Shown piece after piece: positions 27,049-37,503 of a stretch of DNA of 64,000 bases. The stretch is taken from positions 1 to 64,000 of the forward strand of contig JABDCE010000004.1 of NCBI GenBank assembly GCA_013288285.1, given 5' to 3'. Each line of letters opens with the position of its first letter. The first letter of the stretch is position 1. Source of the DNA: Bacteroidota bacterium (GTDB taxonomy: Bacteria > Bacteroidota > Bacteroidia > Chitinophagales > Chitinophagaceae). The notes beneath the pieces are model-generated. The model was not told the DNA's origin. It searched no databases and was given only the letters and a program-made list of their open reading frames with translations. The position numbers were made by a program, and so were the translations under genes.

Positions 27049-29823
27049 CTATCGCTCCAGCGTGAACCTTACCACCTCGCTTGCATCATCATTGCGCACC
27101 TTCACAAGGTATATACCATTAGGTATAGCGCTGCCCAGCGTTATGGTTTTATCTATTGTTCCGTTTTGCAGCGTGGCTACATCTGTGTAGACTGTTTTGC
27201 CCAGCATATCCACTATTTCTATTTTCGCGCTTGTTGCAGTTCCGCCATATTGCAGTTCCCCGCTTATGGTCAGTGTGCCCTTGCTTGGATTGGGTATTAC
27301 TGTCAGCGTTGATTCACCGTTTACTGCCTGTACGCCCGCAGGGTTAGCCTGCCGGCCATGGTTCACATCATCACAGCAACTCGACGCCCAGGTGCAGCCC
27401 ATATAGCTCACTGTATTTACACAGACCTTACAGGTGCCTAGCGGGAAAGTGACCGGTGTGCCGGAGGCCGCTATCCGTGCGCCCACAGGTACCGATGTGG
27501 AGGAAATAACAACGCCAATACAGGTCTCAAACGATATGTTGGCTGTAGCACCCGGCGTACCGGTAATGGTAAATACATGGCAGCCGCATGTTGGGTCAAA
27601 GCCCTGCACTACGCAGGCCGTAGCCATTGGTACTACAGTTGCGGTAATGGTTGCTGCGCAGCCCGACCACGTATAGGTGAGCGTAGTAGTGCCGGCCGAT
27701 ACCCCGGTGATAATGCCGCTGCTACCTGAAGTGGAGATAGTAGCTATGCTGGTATTGGCGCTGCTCCAGGTACCGCCCGATGTGCTTGCAGATATAGTAA
27801 CACCACCTGACCCCATACACACCAAGGGGGTGCCCGTGATAGTAGGCGTAGCAGTTACGGACACTGTATATATATCTGCGCCGCAGGCATCGTTATAGCT
27901 GATTATAGCTGTGCCTACTGCAACGCCTGTTACTATACCTGTGGCTGGGTCTACTGTTGCAGCAGATGTATTGCTGCTGCTCCAGGTGCCGCCCGGGATG
28001 CCATCACTGAGCGCTATGGTAGCGCCGGTGCATACCGTTGATGGGCCACTAATAGTACCGGAAGTCATAATGGTAGCCGTGGTGGTGGCCATGCAACCAG
28101 CTATAGAGGTGTAGGTAATAATAGCCGTGCCAGCGCTTACGCCGGTTACATTGGCCGTAAACGCGGAGAGTGTAGATACCGTTGCAACTGCTGTATTGCT
28201 GCTGCTCCAGGTGCCACCGCCCGGCGAATTGCTGATGGTAGTGCTGCCGGTGGAGCATAAGTATACACTTCCGGTTATGGTAGCCATGGTATTAACGGTT
28301 ATAGGGTAGGTAGCTGTACCACATGCCGAAACAAAAGTGATAGTTGCTGCGCCTGCCGACACGCCCGTTACCGTGCCTATGCCATCAACTGTTGCTATAG
28401 CTGTGTTACTGCTGCTCCATGTACCGGACGATGGGACGCTAATGAGGCTAATCGTGCTTCCTCCACAAACTGCTGAAGGGCCGGAGACGCTTGCACTGTT
28501 GACAACCGTGATAGTATCCCACGCTGAAAAACAGGAAGTGGTATAGGTAATAACAGTAGTGCCGAGGGATACACCTGTAACAATACCAGACGATGATCCT
28601 ATTGTAGCTACAGACGTAGCGCCACTGCTCCATGTGCCTCCGGATATGGGGTCGCTCAGAGTTATTGTTGATGTAACGCAAACCGATGAAGGCCCAATGA
28701 TAGGAACTGCAAAAGCCACTTTTCGGATGATGTCATAACCAACATAATAACCTGCGATAAACAGGTCGCCACATGCACCAAAAGAAATTCCATAGGTTGC
28801 ATAAAGAAACGCGTCAGTTGCAGGAATGCCATCACTTACTGAACCGCCACCTCCTGCAATAGGTGTTATTATACCTGATCCATCTATTTTATATACTTCG
28901 CCAAGACCCAAGTCTGATGCATAAACATTTCCCGAACCATCAACCGCAACCCGCACAGGAGCATCAAATTCAGCGGCAGTGGCCGCCCCCCCGGTAATTG
29001 GGACGAGACTTTGTATGCCATTTCCGGCAATTGTGGTAATGGTTCCAGCCCCATCGACTTTACGTATGCAAAAATTTCCATAGTCGGCGATATAAATGTT
29101 GTTGGCTCCATCCACGGCCACACCATTTGGAAAATACAATTGTGCGGCAGTCGCGGGCCCGCCATCGCCCGAATACCCTGCGCCGAGGCTATAATTACCC
29201 GCGATCGTACTGATGATACCGGCAGTGTTTATTTTTCGGATTACATTATTAAATTGATCTGCGACATAAATATTTCCGGCGCCGTCGATGGCGATACCCC
29301 ATGCTATATTAAACGATGCATTAGTAGCGGGGCCATTATCTCCACCATAACCCCAAGAACCACCAGCATAAGTGGTAATAATGCCTGTCGTTCCGTCAAC
29401 TCTTCTAACTTCAAGTCCGTCAGCAATATAGCAATTGCCTGCTGCATCCACGGTAACATCTGCGGGATAATATAATTGCGCAGCTGTTGCAGGTCCGTTA
29501 TTACCGCTGAGACCTGCACCTAAAGCATAATTTCCCGCTATTGTAGTAATTATTCCTGCCGCATCTACTTTACGAACTACATAATTACCTGGATCAGTAA
29601 AATAATAGTTACCGGAACTTGCACAATAAATACCCATAGGCTGGTATAATAGAGCATTGGTTGCCGGTCCGCCATCGCCACTATAACCCGCAGTACCATT
29701 ACCGGCTACAGTGTTAATTATATTTTGCGCCTTTGCCTGCATACAAGTAAACGCAATAAATAAAGCAGCAAAAAGCATCTTCATCTTCCCGCTATGCCGG
29801 AATTGTTGTGTGTTTGTTTTCAT
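27049..29823 (-). CDS. secreted NHL-repeat / Ig-like (BIG2-type) protein with T9SS C-terminal sorting domain
   Basis: 924 aa; signal peptide; repeats of GDGGPATNA...DVTVDAAGNCYIADG; five Ig-like repeats; C-terminus NPSKGTLTISG...GIYLVKVRNDDASEVVRFTLER. Confidence 0.9.
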   Translation of the reverse strand: MKTNTQQFRHSGKMKMLFAALFIAFTCMQAKAQNIINTVAGNGTAGYSGDGGPATNALLYQPMGIYCASSGNYYFTDPGNYVVRKVDAAGIITTIAGNYALGAGLSGNNGPATAAQLYYPADVTVDAAGNCYIADGLEVRRVDGTTGIITTYAGGSWGYGGDNGPATNASFNIAWGIAIDGAGNIYVADQFNNVIRKINTAGIISTIAGNYSLGAGYSGDGGPATAAQLYFPNGVAVDGANNIYIADYGNFCIRKVDGAGTITTIAGNGIQSLVPITGGAATAAEFDAPVRVAVDGSGNVYASDLGLGEVYKIDGSGIITPIAGGGGSVSDGIPATDAFLYATYGISFGACGDLFIAGYYVGYDIIRKVAFAVPIIGPSSVCVTSTITLSDPISGGTWSSGATSVATIGSSSGIVTGVSLGTTVITYTTSCFSAWDTITVVNSASVSGPSAVCGGSTISLISVPSSGTWSSSNTAIATVDGIGTVTGVSAGAATITFVSACGTATYPITVNTMATITGSVYLCSTGSTTISNSPGGGTWSSSNTAVATVSTLSAFTANVTGVSAGTAIITYTSIAGCMATTTATIMTSGTISGPSTVCTGATIALSDGIPGGTWSSSNTSAATVDPATGIVTGVAVGTAIISYNDACGADIYTVSVTATPTITGTPLVCMGSGGVTISASTSGGTWSSANTSIATISTSGSSGIITGVSAGTTTLTYTWSGCAATITATVVPMATACVVQGFDPTCGCHVFTITGTPGATANISFETCIGVVISSTSVPVGARIAASGTPVTFPLGTCKVCVNTVSYMGCTWASSCCDDVNHGRQANPAGVQAVNGESTLTVIPNPSKGTLTISGELQYGGTATSAKIEIVDMLGKTVYTDVATLQNGTIDKTITLGSAIPNGIYLVKVRNDDASEVVRFTLER
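27625..28705 (-). repeat. five tandem Ig-like repeats within the NHL/Ig protein
   Basis: Protein units of the form GPSxVC..(S/T)..GGTWSSSNTxxATV....GIVTGVSAGTxxITY; recurrent CTGCTCCAGGT blocks at DNA level. Approximate boundaries. Confidence 0.8.
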
Positions 29824-30348
29824 AAAATTTAGTTTTTTGAGATGATAAAAAAATGTTTCAAAAAATTGTAAATTGGGATGGGTAGAGAGTTACGTTAGCA
29901 TGGGCAAGAAGTGATCATGTTTGTTTTCATAGGCGTTAATTTTAGAAATGGTGAGTAAAAGAAGGGTGGGTTAAGATACTTTATCAAAAAAAGTATGCTT
30001 ATAGGTAAGACCAATTTACGAATATTATTGAATTGATTGTTGTAGAAATAATTTATTTTTTTAAAATAAAGATGCGTGATACTAATTGGAGAAACTGAAA
30101 TTGTGCGATCCAGCATTATAAAAAGGTTGAGTAAACTTTATTTTTAAATAAATGTATCCCTCCTCCTAACGTTCCTTTTTATAATACCGTCTTATTACAT
30201 AAGAGAAGTGTGTCTTGTAGAAAATGTCTGTTTATTGTGCTGTGTGTATAACTATGTGCAAATAAAATTTTGGTATTGAGAAATTATAATTAAATTCGTT
30301 CTTTATTTTCGGCTTACATTACGTATATTTTAACTGCAAATTAATATT

Positions 30349-33300
30349 ATGAAAAGCAATTTCTACAAACTCCTGGTTGCGACGTGCATACTGCTTAGTC
30401 CGCGCGGCGCCGATGCACAGCTGATCACCACTGTTGCGGGCAATGGTATTGCAGGCAACTCATCGTGGGGCAGCATGGCCACCCTGCAGCAACTGAGCCA
30501 GCCTACCGGTATCTCGTACGACTTCTCTACAGGTACTGCAGGTGTTGTGTATATAGCAGACTCTACCAACAATGTGGTGCGCTATGTGGACGTGGCTACC
30601 GGCATTATATATACCTATGCAGGTGGCAGCACTACCGGCATAGGCGATGGCAAACCGGCCTCTGTGTGCGGCTTTACCAACCCGGTAGGTGTAGCGGCAG
30701 ATGGCTATGGCAACCTGTATATAGCTGACGATAACGCTGATAACCGTGTGCGTATAGTAAATACCAGCGGCATCATTAATACTTTTGTGAATCCTTCGCC
30801 TGCTGCTCCGGGTAATACAGACAATGTGTACAGGCTTACCAATGCCACCCTGAACCAGCCTTACGGCTTAAAGGCCTTTGGCCTGGGCGGGCTGTACATA
30901 GCAGACCGTGCAAATAGCCTGGTACGCAAGGTAGACCCAACAACAGGGTATATCAATACCATTGCCGGCCATTTTGTAGGCTATACACAGGATGGCGGCC
31001 CAGCAACAGTAGCTGAGCTTCATAACCCGGCGGGCATGACTATCAGCTCGGCCGGCGACCTGTATATAGCTGACCAGGCCAATAATGTGGTGCGCCGCAT
31101 CAACCACACGGGTACTCATGTGATATCTACCGTTGCCGGAAATGGCTTTGCGGGTAATGTCGACGGTATTGCAACTTCGGCTATGCTCTACAGGCCTTCA
31201 GGAGTTGCTTTCGACAACCTGGGCAACATGTACATTGCTGATGCAGGGAACAATTCGATACGTAAGGTGACTGCAGCAGGCGCTATAACTACAACTGTCC
31301 TCGGGTTGAATAACCCCACAGGCATATGCTTTGGGGGAATAGCCGGAACTACTGCCTATAACTTGTATGTAGCAGACAAAGGAGATAATGTAATATACAA
31401 GATCTTACCGTCTGGTGTTACATCAATTATAGCTGGCATAGTGGGATCTACCACTACTCCAGGTGATAATAACCTTGCAACGCTAGCTAATTTCAATGCA
31501 CCATCTGGCTTGGTTTGTGATGCCGCTGGTGAAAATATATTTATCGTTGACTCCGGCGCCAGTGTGGTGCGTAAGATATCTTATAATTCCGGGCCGATTG
31601 CTTCGTTAACTATTCTTGGAGGTGGTAGTGGGTACACCCCCGGAGGCGAACCGTGTACCATAACCGGGCCATTAGGTACAGTAGCTGCGAGTGGAAACTT
31701 AACTGTTACTGCAGGTACAGTTACAGGTATAACTATATCTTCTATGCCTAATGCAGGTAACTGGTTCAATGCAACCATGACGGTAACTGTTACCGGTCTC
31801 ACTAGTGGTAGCAGCAACTGTACTGCCAATGTGACCGCCTTCACTCCCGGTTGTATAGGCACTATAGCAGGTAATGGTGTTTTAGGTGATGGCGGCGGCC
31901 TTGGAATTAGTACAGCTTCCAACCTCAGTCACCCTATGAACATAGGAATTGACAACGCGATTCCTCAAAATCTTTATATATCTAATACCGACTCGAATGA
32001 TGTGCGTGAACTGGTAGGCGCTACTAATTTTACGCGCATGATCAAGTTTGCGGGCCTGGGCCATAACAGTCTTTACGGTGGTGAAGGTGTATATGATACG
32101 CTTGCAGGCTTAGGTGGGCCTAATGGTATCGTATTTGACGCTTCTTCCGGTAATTGTTTCATAGCTGCGGGTAAAGATAACCGTATCCGTAGGGCAGACC
32201 CTACATTGCTGAGGATGTATACTTATGCAGGTAATGGCTTTGGCCGCTATGGAGCCGCTGCCACGTATATTGATCTCAACAACCCTACTGCTGTGGCGCA
32301 AGACCCGTCGGGCAATATATATATAGCTGATCGTGAGAATAACGCGATCCGCCTGCTGGATACAAAGGGGGCTATGAGCACATTTGCAGGCACGGGGCTG
32401 GCAGCCGGCTATACCGGTGACGGCGGCCAGGCAAGCAATGCCACATTGAAATTGCCAACAGGCGTCTCTTATTATTCTGGCTCTGGCACAGACTACCTGT
32501 TCATAGCTGATGCCGGCAATAACGTGGTGCGCCAGGTAAATATGACTACCGGCGTTATCACCACAGCCGCAGGCAGCGCAGCAGGCACTCCCGGGTATGG
32601 TGGTGATGGCGCGCCTGCCAACAGTCCTACTGTGTTGTTAAACAGCCCTAATGCGGTGGAGGTTGATCCACTGCATGGCGACCTGTATATAGCAGACAAG
32701 GGCAACAACTGCGTGCGTAAAATTGCAGTTTCCTCTACAGGCTTAATAACCCTTGTAGCAGGCGTGCCGCCAACAGCAGGCGCTATTGGTGATGGTGGCC
32801 CGGCCATCACATCAGAGCTGAACCAGCCTTATTCTGTTTGCGCAGATACTTTCGGTAGTTTCTATGTTGCGGACCGTGCAAATGATATTATACGTAAGGT
32901 GGATAATGCAGGTATCATCAGCACGTATGCCGGCGCCTGGGCCAACTTCTTAGGCCCATCGAGCGTAACCATGGACGCTGCAGGCAATATGTATGTATGC
33001 GACCAGAGCAACAATGTGATCAAAAAAGTAGCTCCAACCGGGGTGATACTCACGGCTTCAGTGGCAACTGGTGGTACTAAATACCTGATCGGTGATCCAT
33101 TCACAATCAATACCGGGCTTCCGTTGGCTAGCTGCATAGTTACAGCTGTGGGCCCAGGTTCAATAAATACATCTTCGCTGGCTTTCGGTGGAACAGGTTA
33201 TGTAATCAATAATACTTTTAATATTAGTGGCGGCACTACAACGGCTACGGGCAAGGTGACATCTGTAGGGCCTGGTTCTATTGTGTCGGCTACGGTTGCA

Positions 33301-35232
33301 GTCGGCTTAGGAGGTACCGGTTGGAGTACCTCTAACACATTTACAGTTACTGGTGGGGGCGGGACAGGCTGCACTTGTCAAGTTACAGGCACTTTAGCCG
33401 GAGCTGTAACTAGTTTCATCATACTCACCGGCGGTTCGGGTTACATTGCCGGCGGTCCATATCTTACCACCGGTCCCGGTTCAGGCCTTTCGGTATCTGT
33501 ACCACTAACCGGAATAGCTGGCCCTATAACAGGCTACACCATACTTACTACAGGTGCTGGTTATACCGTAACTCCGGTTTCTGCTCCTGCTTCCACAACT
33601 GCTACCCTCGGCACAGGTTCCGGGGCTACAATTAATATCCTCAGTATCGCAGGGCCTGTCACTTCTTTTTCAATCACCAGCGGTGGCTCGGGCTATGGGT
33701 TGTCGGGTCTTAGTTATGGCACTACAGGTGGCAGTGGTACACTTCTTAAAGTTGATGTGACCAGGATACAGCGTACTGTGACGATCGTAGCTGGGTCTGG
33801 TGGTATAGGTTTTGCTCCAGGAACTCCGGCTACAAGTGGTACTTTTTATTATCCTATAGCAGTGGCAGTAGATCCCCTTGGCAATAATCTGTACGTTGCC
33901 GACCCTAACAATAACGCTATACGCAAGGTTACACTTACTGGTCCTGGTAGTCCAGCTATGACCACATTTGTAAATACATCAGGTGTAGGCGCATATACCG
34001 GCATCCCCGGAACAGCCTCTGTGGCGCAGATCAATAACCCAAGCGCGCTGGCAGTAGACGCTACAGGTACTAAGCTGTACATAGCTGATGAAACCAACAA
34101 TGCCGTGGAAATGGTAACGCCGCTTACAGGGACGCCTATGATCTCATTAATTGCCGGCTCGCCAACCCTGGGCGGTGGCTATTCAGGTGATGGCGGAGCC
34201 GCTACTGCTGCGAAGTTAAATACGCCAACCGGTATTGCCGTAGATAAGAGTGGTAATGTATACATCTCTGATTTCGGTAACGAGCGTATCCGTAAGGTAT
34301 CGCTCAGCGGAACGATCACTACCGTGGTAGATACCGGCCTTGGCTATGGTTACAGCGGCGATGGCGCCGACGGACGTGGTGCGCAGATCTTCAATCCGCA
34401 GCAGATGGGTGTGGATACATCCGGCAGCCTGTACTTTGCCGATGAAAATAACAGTGTGATCCGTAAAGTGACTACTGTGCTTCTTGCCAGTTTCACAGAT
34501 CCGGTTACGCTCACCTGCCAGGATAGCTGCGTACTCTTTAAGAATACCAGTATAGGCGTTACAGACAGTATCCGCTGGATGGTAAGCCCTGCAGGTCCGG
34601 TTATCTCCAATTCGGCTATAGATACACCAACAATATGCTTCCCTACAAACGGCGTGTTCACTGTTGCGTTACATATCTACTACAAGGGCAGAGACAGCTC
34701 TTTCCAGGTATCTGTTACCTCAAGCGCCACACCGGTGCCTTCGATTACACGTGTTACAGGCACAACTGCCGGCCATACTTTGTCTGTGACTCCTACAGGC
34801 TATAGTTCGTTCCAGTGGTATACAGGTACGGGCACGGGATCGCCAATACTGGGAGCTGTGGTCAACACTTATGTGTTCACCACACCGGGTACGTATACCC
34901 TGCAGGTCGATTCAAATGGTTGTCCGGGCACCAGCAGTATAACGGTGCAAGACCCTACTGATGTGAAGCCGGTGGTACATAACAATAACAAGTACTGGCT
35001 GTCGCAGCAGGGCGAGGACGTGAATACAGTTAATCTGTTCTCCCAGTATCCGGCTGATGACAACATAGCGGTAAATATGTTTGACGCAACAGGAAGAGAA
35101 GTACTGAGCAATAAATGGAATAAGGGCACAAGCACCATACAGATCAAGGCACCTTCACTGGCACCGGGTATGTATATGATCAGGCTCACCAACACCAATA
35201 CTTCTGAAGTACTGAAGTGGCTGAAGGACTGA
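30349..35232 (+). CDS. giant secreted NHL-repeat protein with T9SS C-terminal domain
   Basis: 1627 aa; signal peptide; many YIADxxNNxVRKV blades; C-terminus DATGREVLSNKWNKGTSTIQIKAPSLAPGMYMIRLTNTNTSEVLKWLKD. Confidence 0.9.
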   Translation: MKSNFYKLLVATCILLSPRGADAQLITTVAGNGIAGNSSWGSMATLQQLSQPTGISYDFSTGTAGVVYIADSTNNVVRYVDVATGIIYTYAGGSTTGIGDGKPASVCGFTNPVGVAADGYGNLYIADDNADNRVRIVNTSGIINTFVNPSPAAPGNTDNVYRLTNATLNQPYGLKAFGLGGLYIADRANSLVRKVDPTTGYINTIAGHFVGYTQDGGPATVAELHNPAGMTISSAGDLYIADQANNVVRRINHTGTHVISTVAGNGFAGNVDGIATSAMLYRPSGVAFDNLGNMYIADAGNNSIRKVTAAGAITTTVLGLNNPTGICFGGIAGTTAYNLYVADKGDNVIYKILPSGVTSIIAGIVGSTTTPGDNNLATLANFNAPSGLVCDAAGENIFIVDSGASVVRKISYNSGPIASLTILGGGSGYTPGGEPCTITGPLGTVAASGNLTVTAGTVTGITISSMPNAGNWFNATMTVTVTGLTSGSSNCTANVTAFTPGCIGTIAGNGVLGDGGGLGISTASNLSHPMNIGIDNAIPQNLYISNTDSNDVRELVGATNFTRMIKFAGLGHNSLYGGEGVYDTLAGLGGPNGIVFDASSGNCFIAAGKDNRIRRADPTLLRMYTYAGNGFGRYGAAATYIDLNNPTAVAQDPSGNIYIADRENNAIRLLDTKGAMSTFAGTGLAAGYTGDGGQASNATLKLPTGVSYYSGSGTDYLFIADAGNNVVRQVNMTTGVITTAAGSAAGTPGYGGDGAPANSPTVLLNSPNAVEVDPLHGDLYIADKGNNCVRKIAVSSTGLITLVAGVPPTAGAIGDGGPAITSELNQPYSVCADTFGSFYVADRANDIIRKVDNAGIISTYAGAWANFLGPSSVTMDAAGNMYVCDQSNNVIKKVAPTGVILTASVATGGTKYLIGDPFTINTGLPLASCIVTAVGPGSINTSSLAFGGTGYVINNTFNISGGTTTATGKVTSVGPGSIVSATVAVGLGGTGWSTSNTFTVTGGGGTGCTCQVTGTLAGAVTSFIILTGGSGYIAGGPYLTTGPGSGLSVSVPLTGIAGPITGYTILTTGAGYTVTPVSAPASTTATLGTGSGATINILSIAGPVTSFSITSGGSGYGLSGLSYGTTGGSGTLLKVDVTRIQRTVTIVAGSGGIGFAPGTPATSGTFYYPIAVAVDPLGNNLYVADPNNNAIRKVTLTGPGSPAMTTFVNTSGVGAYTGIPGTASVAQINNPSALAVDATGTKLYIADETNNAVEMVTPLTGTPMISLIAGSPTLGGGYSGDGGAATAAKLNTPTGIAVDKSGNVYISDFGNERIRKVSLSGTITTVVDTGLGYGYSGDGADGRGAQIFNPQQMGVDTSGSLYFADENNSVIRKVTTVLLASFTDPVTLTCQDSCVLFKNTSIGVTDSIRWMVSPAGPVISNSAIDTPTICFPTNGVFTVALHIYYKGRDSSFQVSVTSSATPVPSITRVTGTTAGHTLSVTPTGYSSFQWYTGTGTGSPILGAVVNTYVFTTPGTYTLQVDSNGCPGTSSITVQDPTDVKPVVHNNNKYWLSQQGEDVNTVNLFSQYPADDNIAVNMFDATGREVLSNKWNKGTSTIQIKAPSLAPGMYMIRLTNTNTSEVLKWLKD

Positions 35233-35253
35233 TAATGCCTTACTCATGATTTT

Positions 35254-35291
35254 ACCGCCGGACCGCCAAAAGCGCTCCGGCGGTTTTTTTT
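35254..35291 (+). terminator. intrinsic terminator
   Basis: ACCGCCGGA-ccgccaaaagcgc-TCCGGCGGT followed by TTTTTTT, just after the 35232 stop. Confidence 0.9.
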
Positions 35292-35744
35292 GTGTGGGTC
35301 TGGCTGTTGATAATAATGCCCTGATGACGCGCTGAAACGGCAGGATAGATACACCTTCACCACAGTGTAAAAGGAGTGCAGGCCTGGTCTTCCTTCAGCC
35401 ACCGACGGCAATGAAACTGTGCAATTCAATTTCATCGTTGGCAATGAAGGCAGCCCAGGGACTCCAATAGAGTAAAGACCGGTGAAACCGGTGTGATAGG
35501 TTAGGTTATCACAGCACCTTATTGTAATGTTATTAAATTAAAGAACCCCGGTTGGGGATAGCTATGAGTAGCCCCGATGAAATAGGGGCAAAATGGTAGT
35601 AAGAAAGACAACCTTGCCATGGGTTGAAAGTAGTCGGATTGCTTAACAGAATGACATTGTCCTGGCTAAAGCTTGCAGCTTGTCATTTACAGATCAGGAA
35701 GCATGCCGTAGTTATGCGTTCCATTCGGGCAGCACTTATTTTGA

Positions 35745-35790
35745 GAAAAACAAAAGTCCCGGGGTCAGGTCCGGGACTTCTGTTTTTCAA
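35745..35790. terminator. intrinsic, possibly bidirectional, terminator
   Basis: AAAAACAAAAGTCCCGG-ggtcaggt-CCGGGACTTCTGTTTTT. Confidence 0.85.
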
Positions 35791-35836
35791 AGTTTGATAG
35801 CGTTTACGGAATTGTTTCTATGAATGCAATATGATT

Positions 35837-37501
35837 CTATTTTGAAATAAGTTTGTAGCCAATTGTGAAACGGAAGTAAGTAGAGGCTAATGGGCCGTTT
35901 ACATCATATCCACCTATTGTGGCCGACTTTGCATCCGTTTTTTGTGCCAGCACATCAAACAGCCACCTGTGTGTAAATTCGTAACTGAATCCCAGCATAT
36001 AACCTAAGCGTATAATGCCACCTCCGTGTTGGTTAGCAAATTCCGGAGCAGTGTAAGTGCTATATGAGTTGCCGGCATAAGTGATCACAGCGCTTGTGGG
36101 TAATGGCGCCTGGTTTGTTTTAGTAGAGGAAACTACATTGGCAGTATCTGAAATACCTATACTGGGTGATGTCAAGGTATGCTCAGTAATGGTCGTCAGT
36201 TTGCTGTAGTTTATATTCACGCCGCCATAGAGCGCGAATGTTTTGGTTAGCTTGTATTTCAGCAAAATTGGTAGTTCATATTCGGTATAAGTGCCGCCAA
36301 AAGTATTGGACTTGACAACAGTGTCATGCGATTGCTTATAAGCATATGGCGTTATGTACAGGGATGGCGTGGTGCCGCCTGTAACGGGGTAAACCGGTAC
36401 AGGTGCTCCTGCCTGGATAGCAGTAGTATTACTGTCACCATGTGCATTTATGTACGATTTAGGGTCACCTATGTTCACCGTATATACAGTAGCATACTTA
36501 ACAGCCGGCTGCAGCATAATGGCAAATTTGGGCGATAGATTGTATTGTATATAAGGAGATACCAGGTATTTTCTAGCGGCATCGCTGTTTGCCCATGCTT
36601 CAAAACCAGCCTTCACACCTGCTTCAAACCTGTCAAATATCGGGCGTGGTTTGCTGATCTTTGGCTGCTCTGGCAGTTCGGGTTGGTCGGTTGCAGTTGC
36701 TTTCAATGCAGCTTGTTCTTTGCTTATACTTTGTGATTTGGTGTCAGCTCCCGGTACTCCCTTAAAATTACTGAGTCTTGGAGCGCTGTTCAGTACAACT
36801 GGTTCATTTTCAGCATCATTTGATGGATTATCTGAAGTATGATTGTTGTTTGTGGCAGTAGCCATAGCTGTGCTCCCGGACGTTTTAGTCGATGTGCCGG
36901 CTTGCGGCACTACCACCGCTTGTTGTTGTCTTGCAGTGGAGTGGGGGGTAGTCTTGGCTACACCGGGCTGTTTGGTGTGTGTAGTTGATGCAGTAGCTTG
37001 TTTTATCGGGGTTGCAGGGGCTGGTTGATTATTTGTAGTCGTTGTTTCAGAGGTTTCAGTTTTTACGTTATTTGTTGTGGTTGTTTTTGGTGTTTCTGTT
37101 GTTACGGTATTTGCAGTAGTAGTTTTTGGAGTTTCGGTGGTCAGGTTATTTTCAGTATTCGTCGTCGGTTTTGTTTCAGCAGGCTGGGTAGTGTTTCTGT
37201 TCTTTGGTGTAATAGCTACAGGGGCCGCATCCTGTACCATAGCCACCGGGTTTTGTCCGGGCGTCACAGCTGCCTTGTCCGCGCTGCCGGATAATACACG
37301 GGCCACGGAAACGCTCAGCACAGTGCCGAGCAGCAATAAGCCCAAATAGCCGAGCCTGCGGTAGCCGGTACGCCTGCCGGCGTCGGGCATCCCATTTAAA
37401 CTTTTTTCAAGGGCATCCCATGCGGCGGGAGGCGGAGTTTCGGTGTAGCCACCTAACTTTTCCTTAAAAAGGTCATCAATGTGTTTTTTATTCTTTTCCA
37501 T
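35837..37501 (-). CDS. single-pass membrane protein with Thr-rich linker and C-terminal outer-membrane beta-barrel-like domain
   Basis: N-terminal DDLFKEKLGGYTETPPPAAWDALEKSL, TM segment YLGLLLLGTVLSVSVARVL, T/P/N/Q-rich linker, then a barrel-like region (RFEAGVKAGFEAW...FRFTIGYKLISK). Confidence 0.8.
   Translation of the reverse strand: MEKNKKHIDDLFKEKLGGYTETPPPAAWDALEKSLNGMPDAGRRTGYRRLGYLGLLLLGTVLSVSVARVLSGSADKAAVTPGQNPVAMVQDAAPVAITPKNRNTTQPAETKPTTNTENNLTTETPKTTTANTVTTETPKTTTTNNVKTETSETTTTNNQPAPATPIKQATASTTHTKQPGVAKTTPHSTARQQQAVVVPQAGTSTKTSGSTAMATATNNNHTSDNPSNDAENEPVVLNSAPRLSNFKGVPGADTKSQSISKEQAALKATATDQPELPEQPKISKPRPIFDRFEAGVKAGFEAWANSDAARKYLVSPYIQYNLSPKFAIMLQPAVKYATVYTVNIGDPKSYINAHGDSNTTAIQAGAPVPVYPVTGGTTPSLYITPYAYKQSHDTVVKSNTFGGTYTEYELPILLKYKLTKTFALYGGVNINYSKLTTITEHTLTSPSIGISDTANVVSSTKTNQAPLPTSAVITYAGNSYSTYTAPEFANQHGGGIIRLGYMLGFSYEFTHRWLFDVLAQKTDAKSATIGGYDVNGPLASTYFRFTIGYKLISK
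37025..37141 (-). repeat. 39-bp (13-aa) in-frame tandem repeats, three copies
   Basis: TTETPKTTTANTV / TTETPKTTTTNNV / KTETSETTTTNNQ. Confidence 0.8.
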
Positions 37502-37503
37502 AA

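Noticed and set aside
35405-35740. Group II intron
   Set aside because: No reverse transcriptase ORF and no domain V-like motif; kept only as a structured-RNA/remnant candidate.
35750-35785. SRP RNA-like GGTCAGGTCCGG string
   Set aside because: The match lies within a simple terminator hairpin; the GGAAGCAGCC part of the SRP loop is absent.
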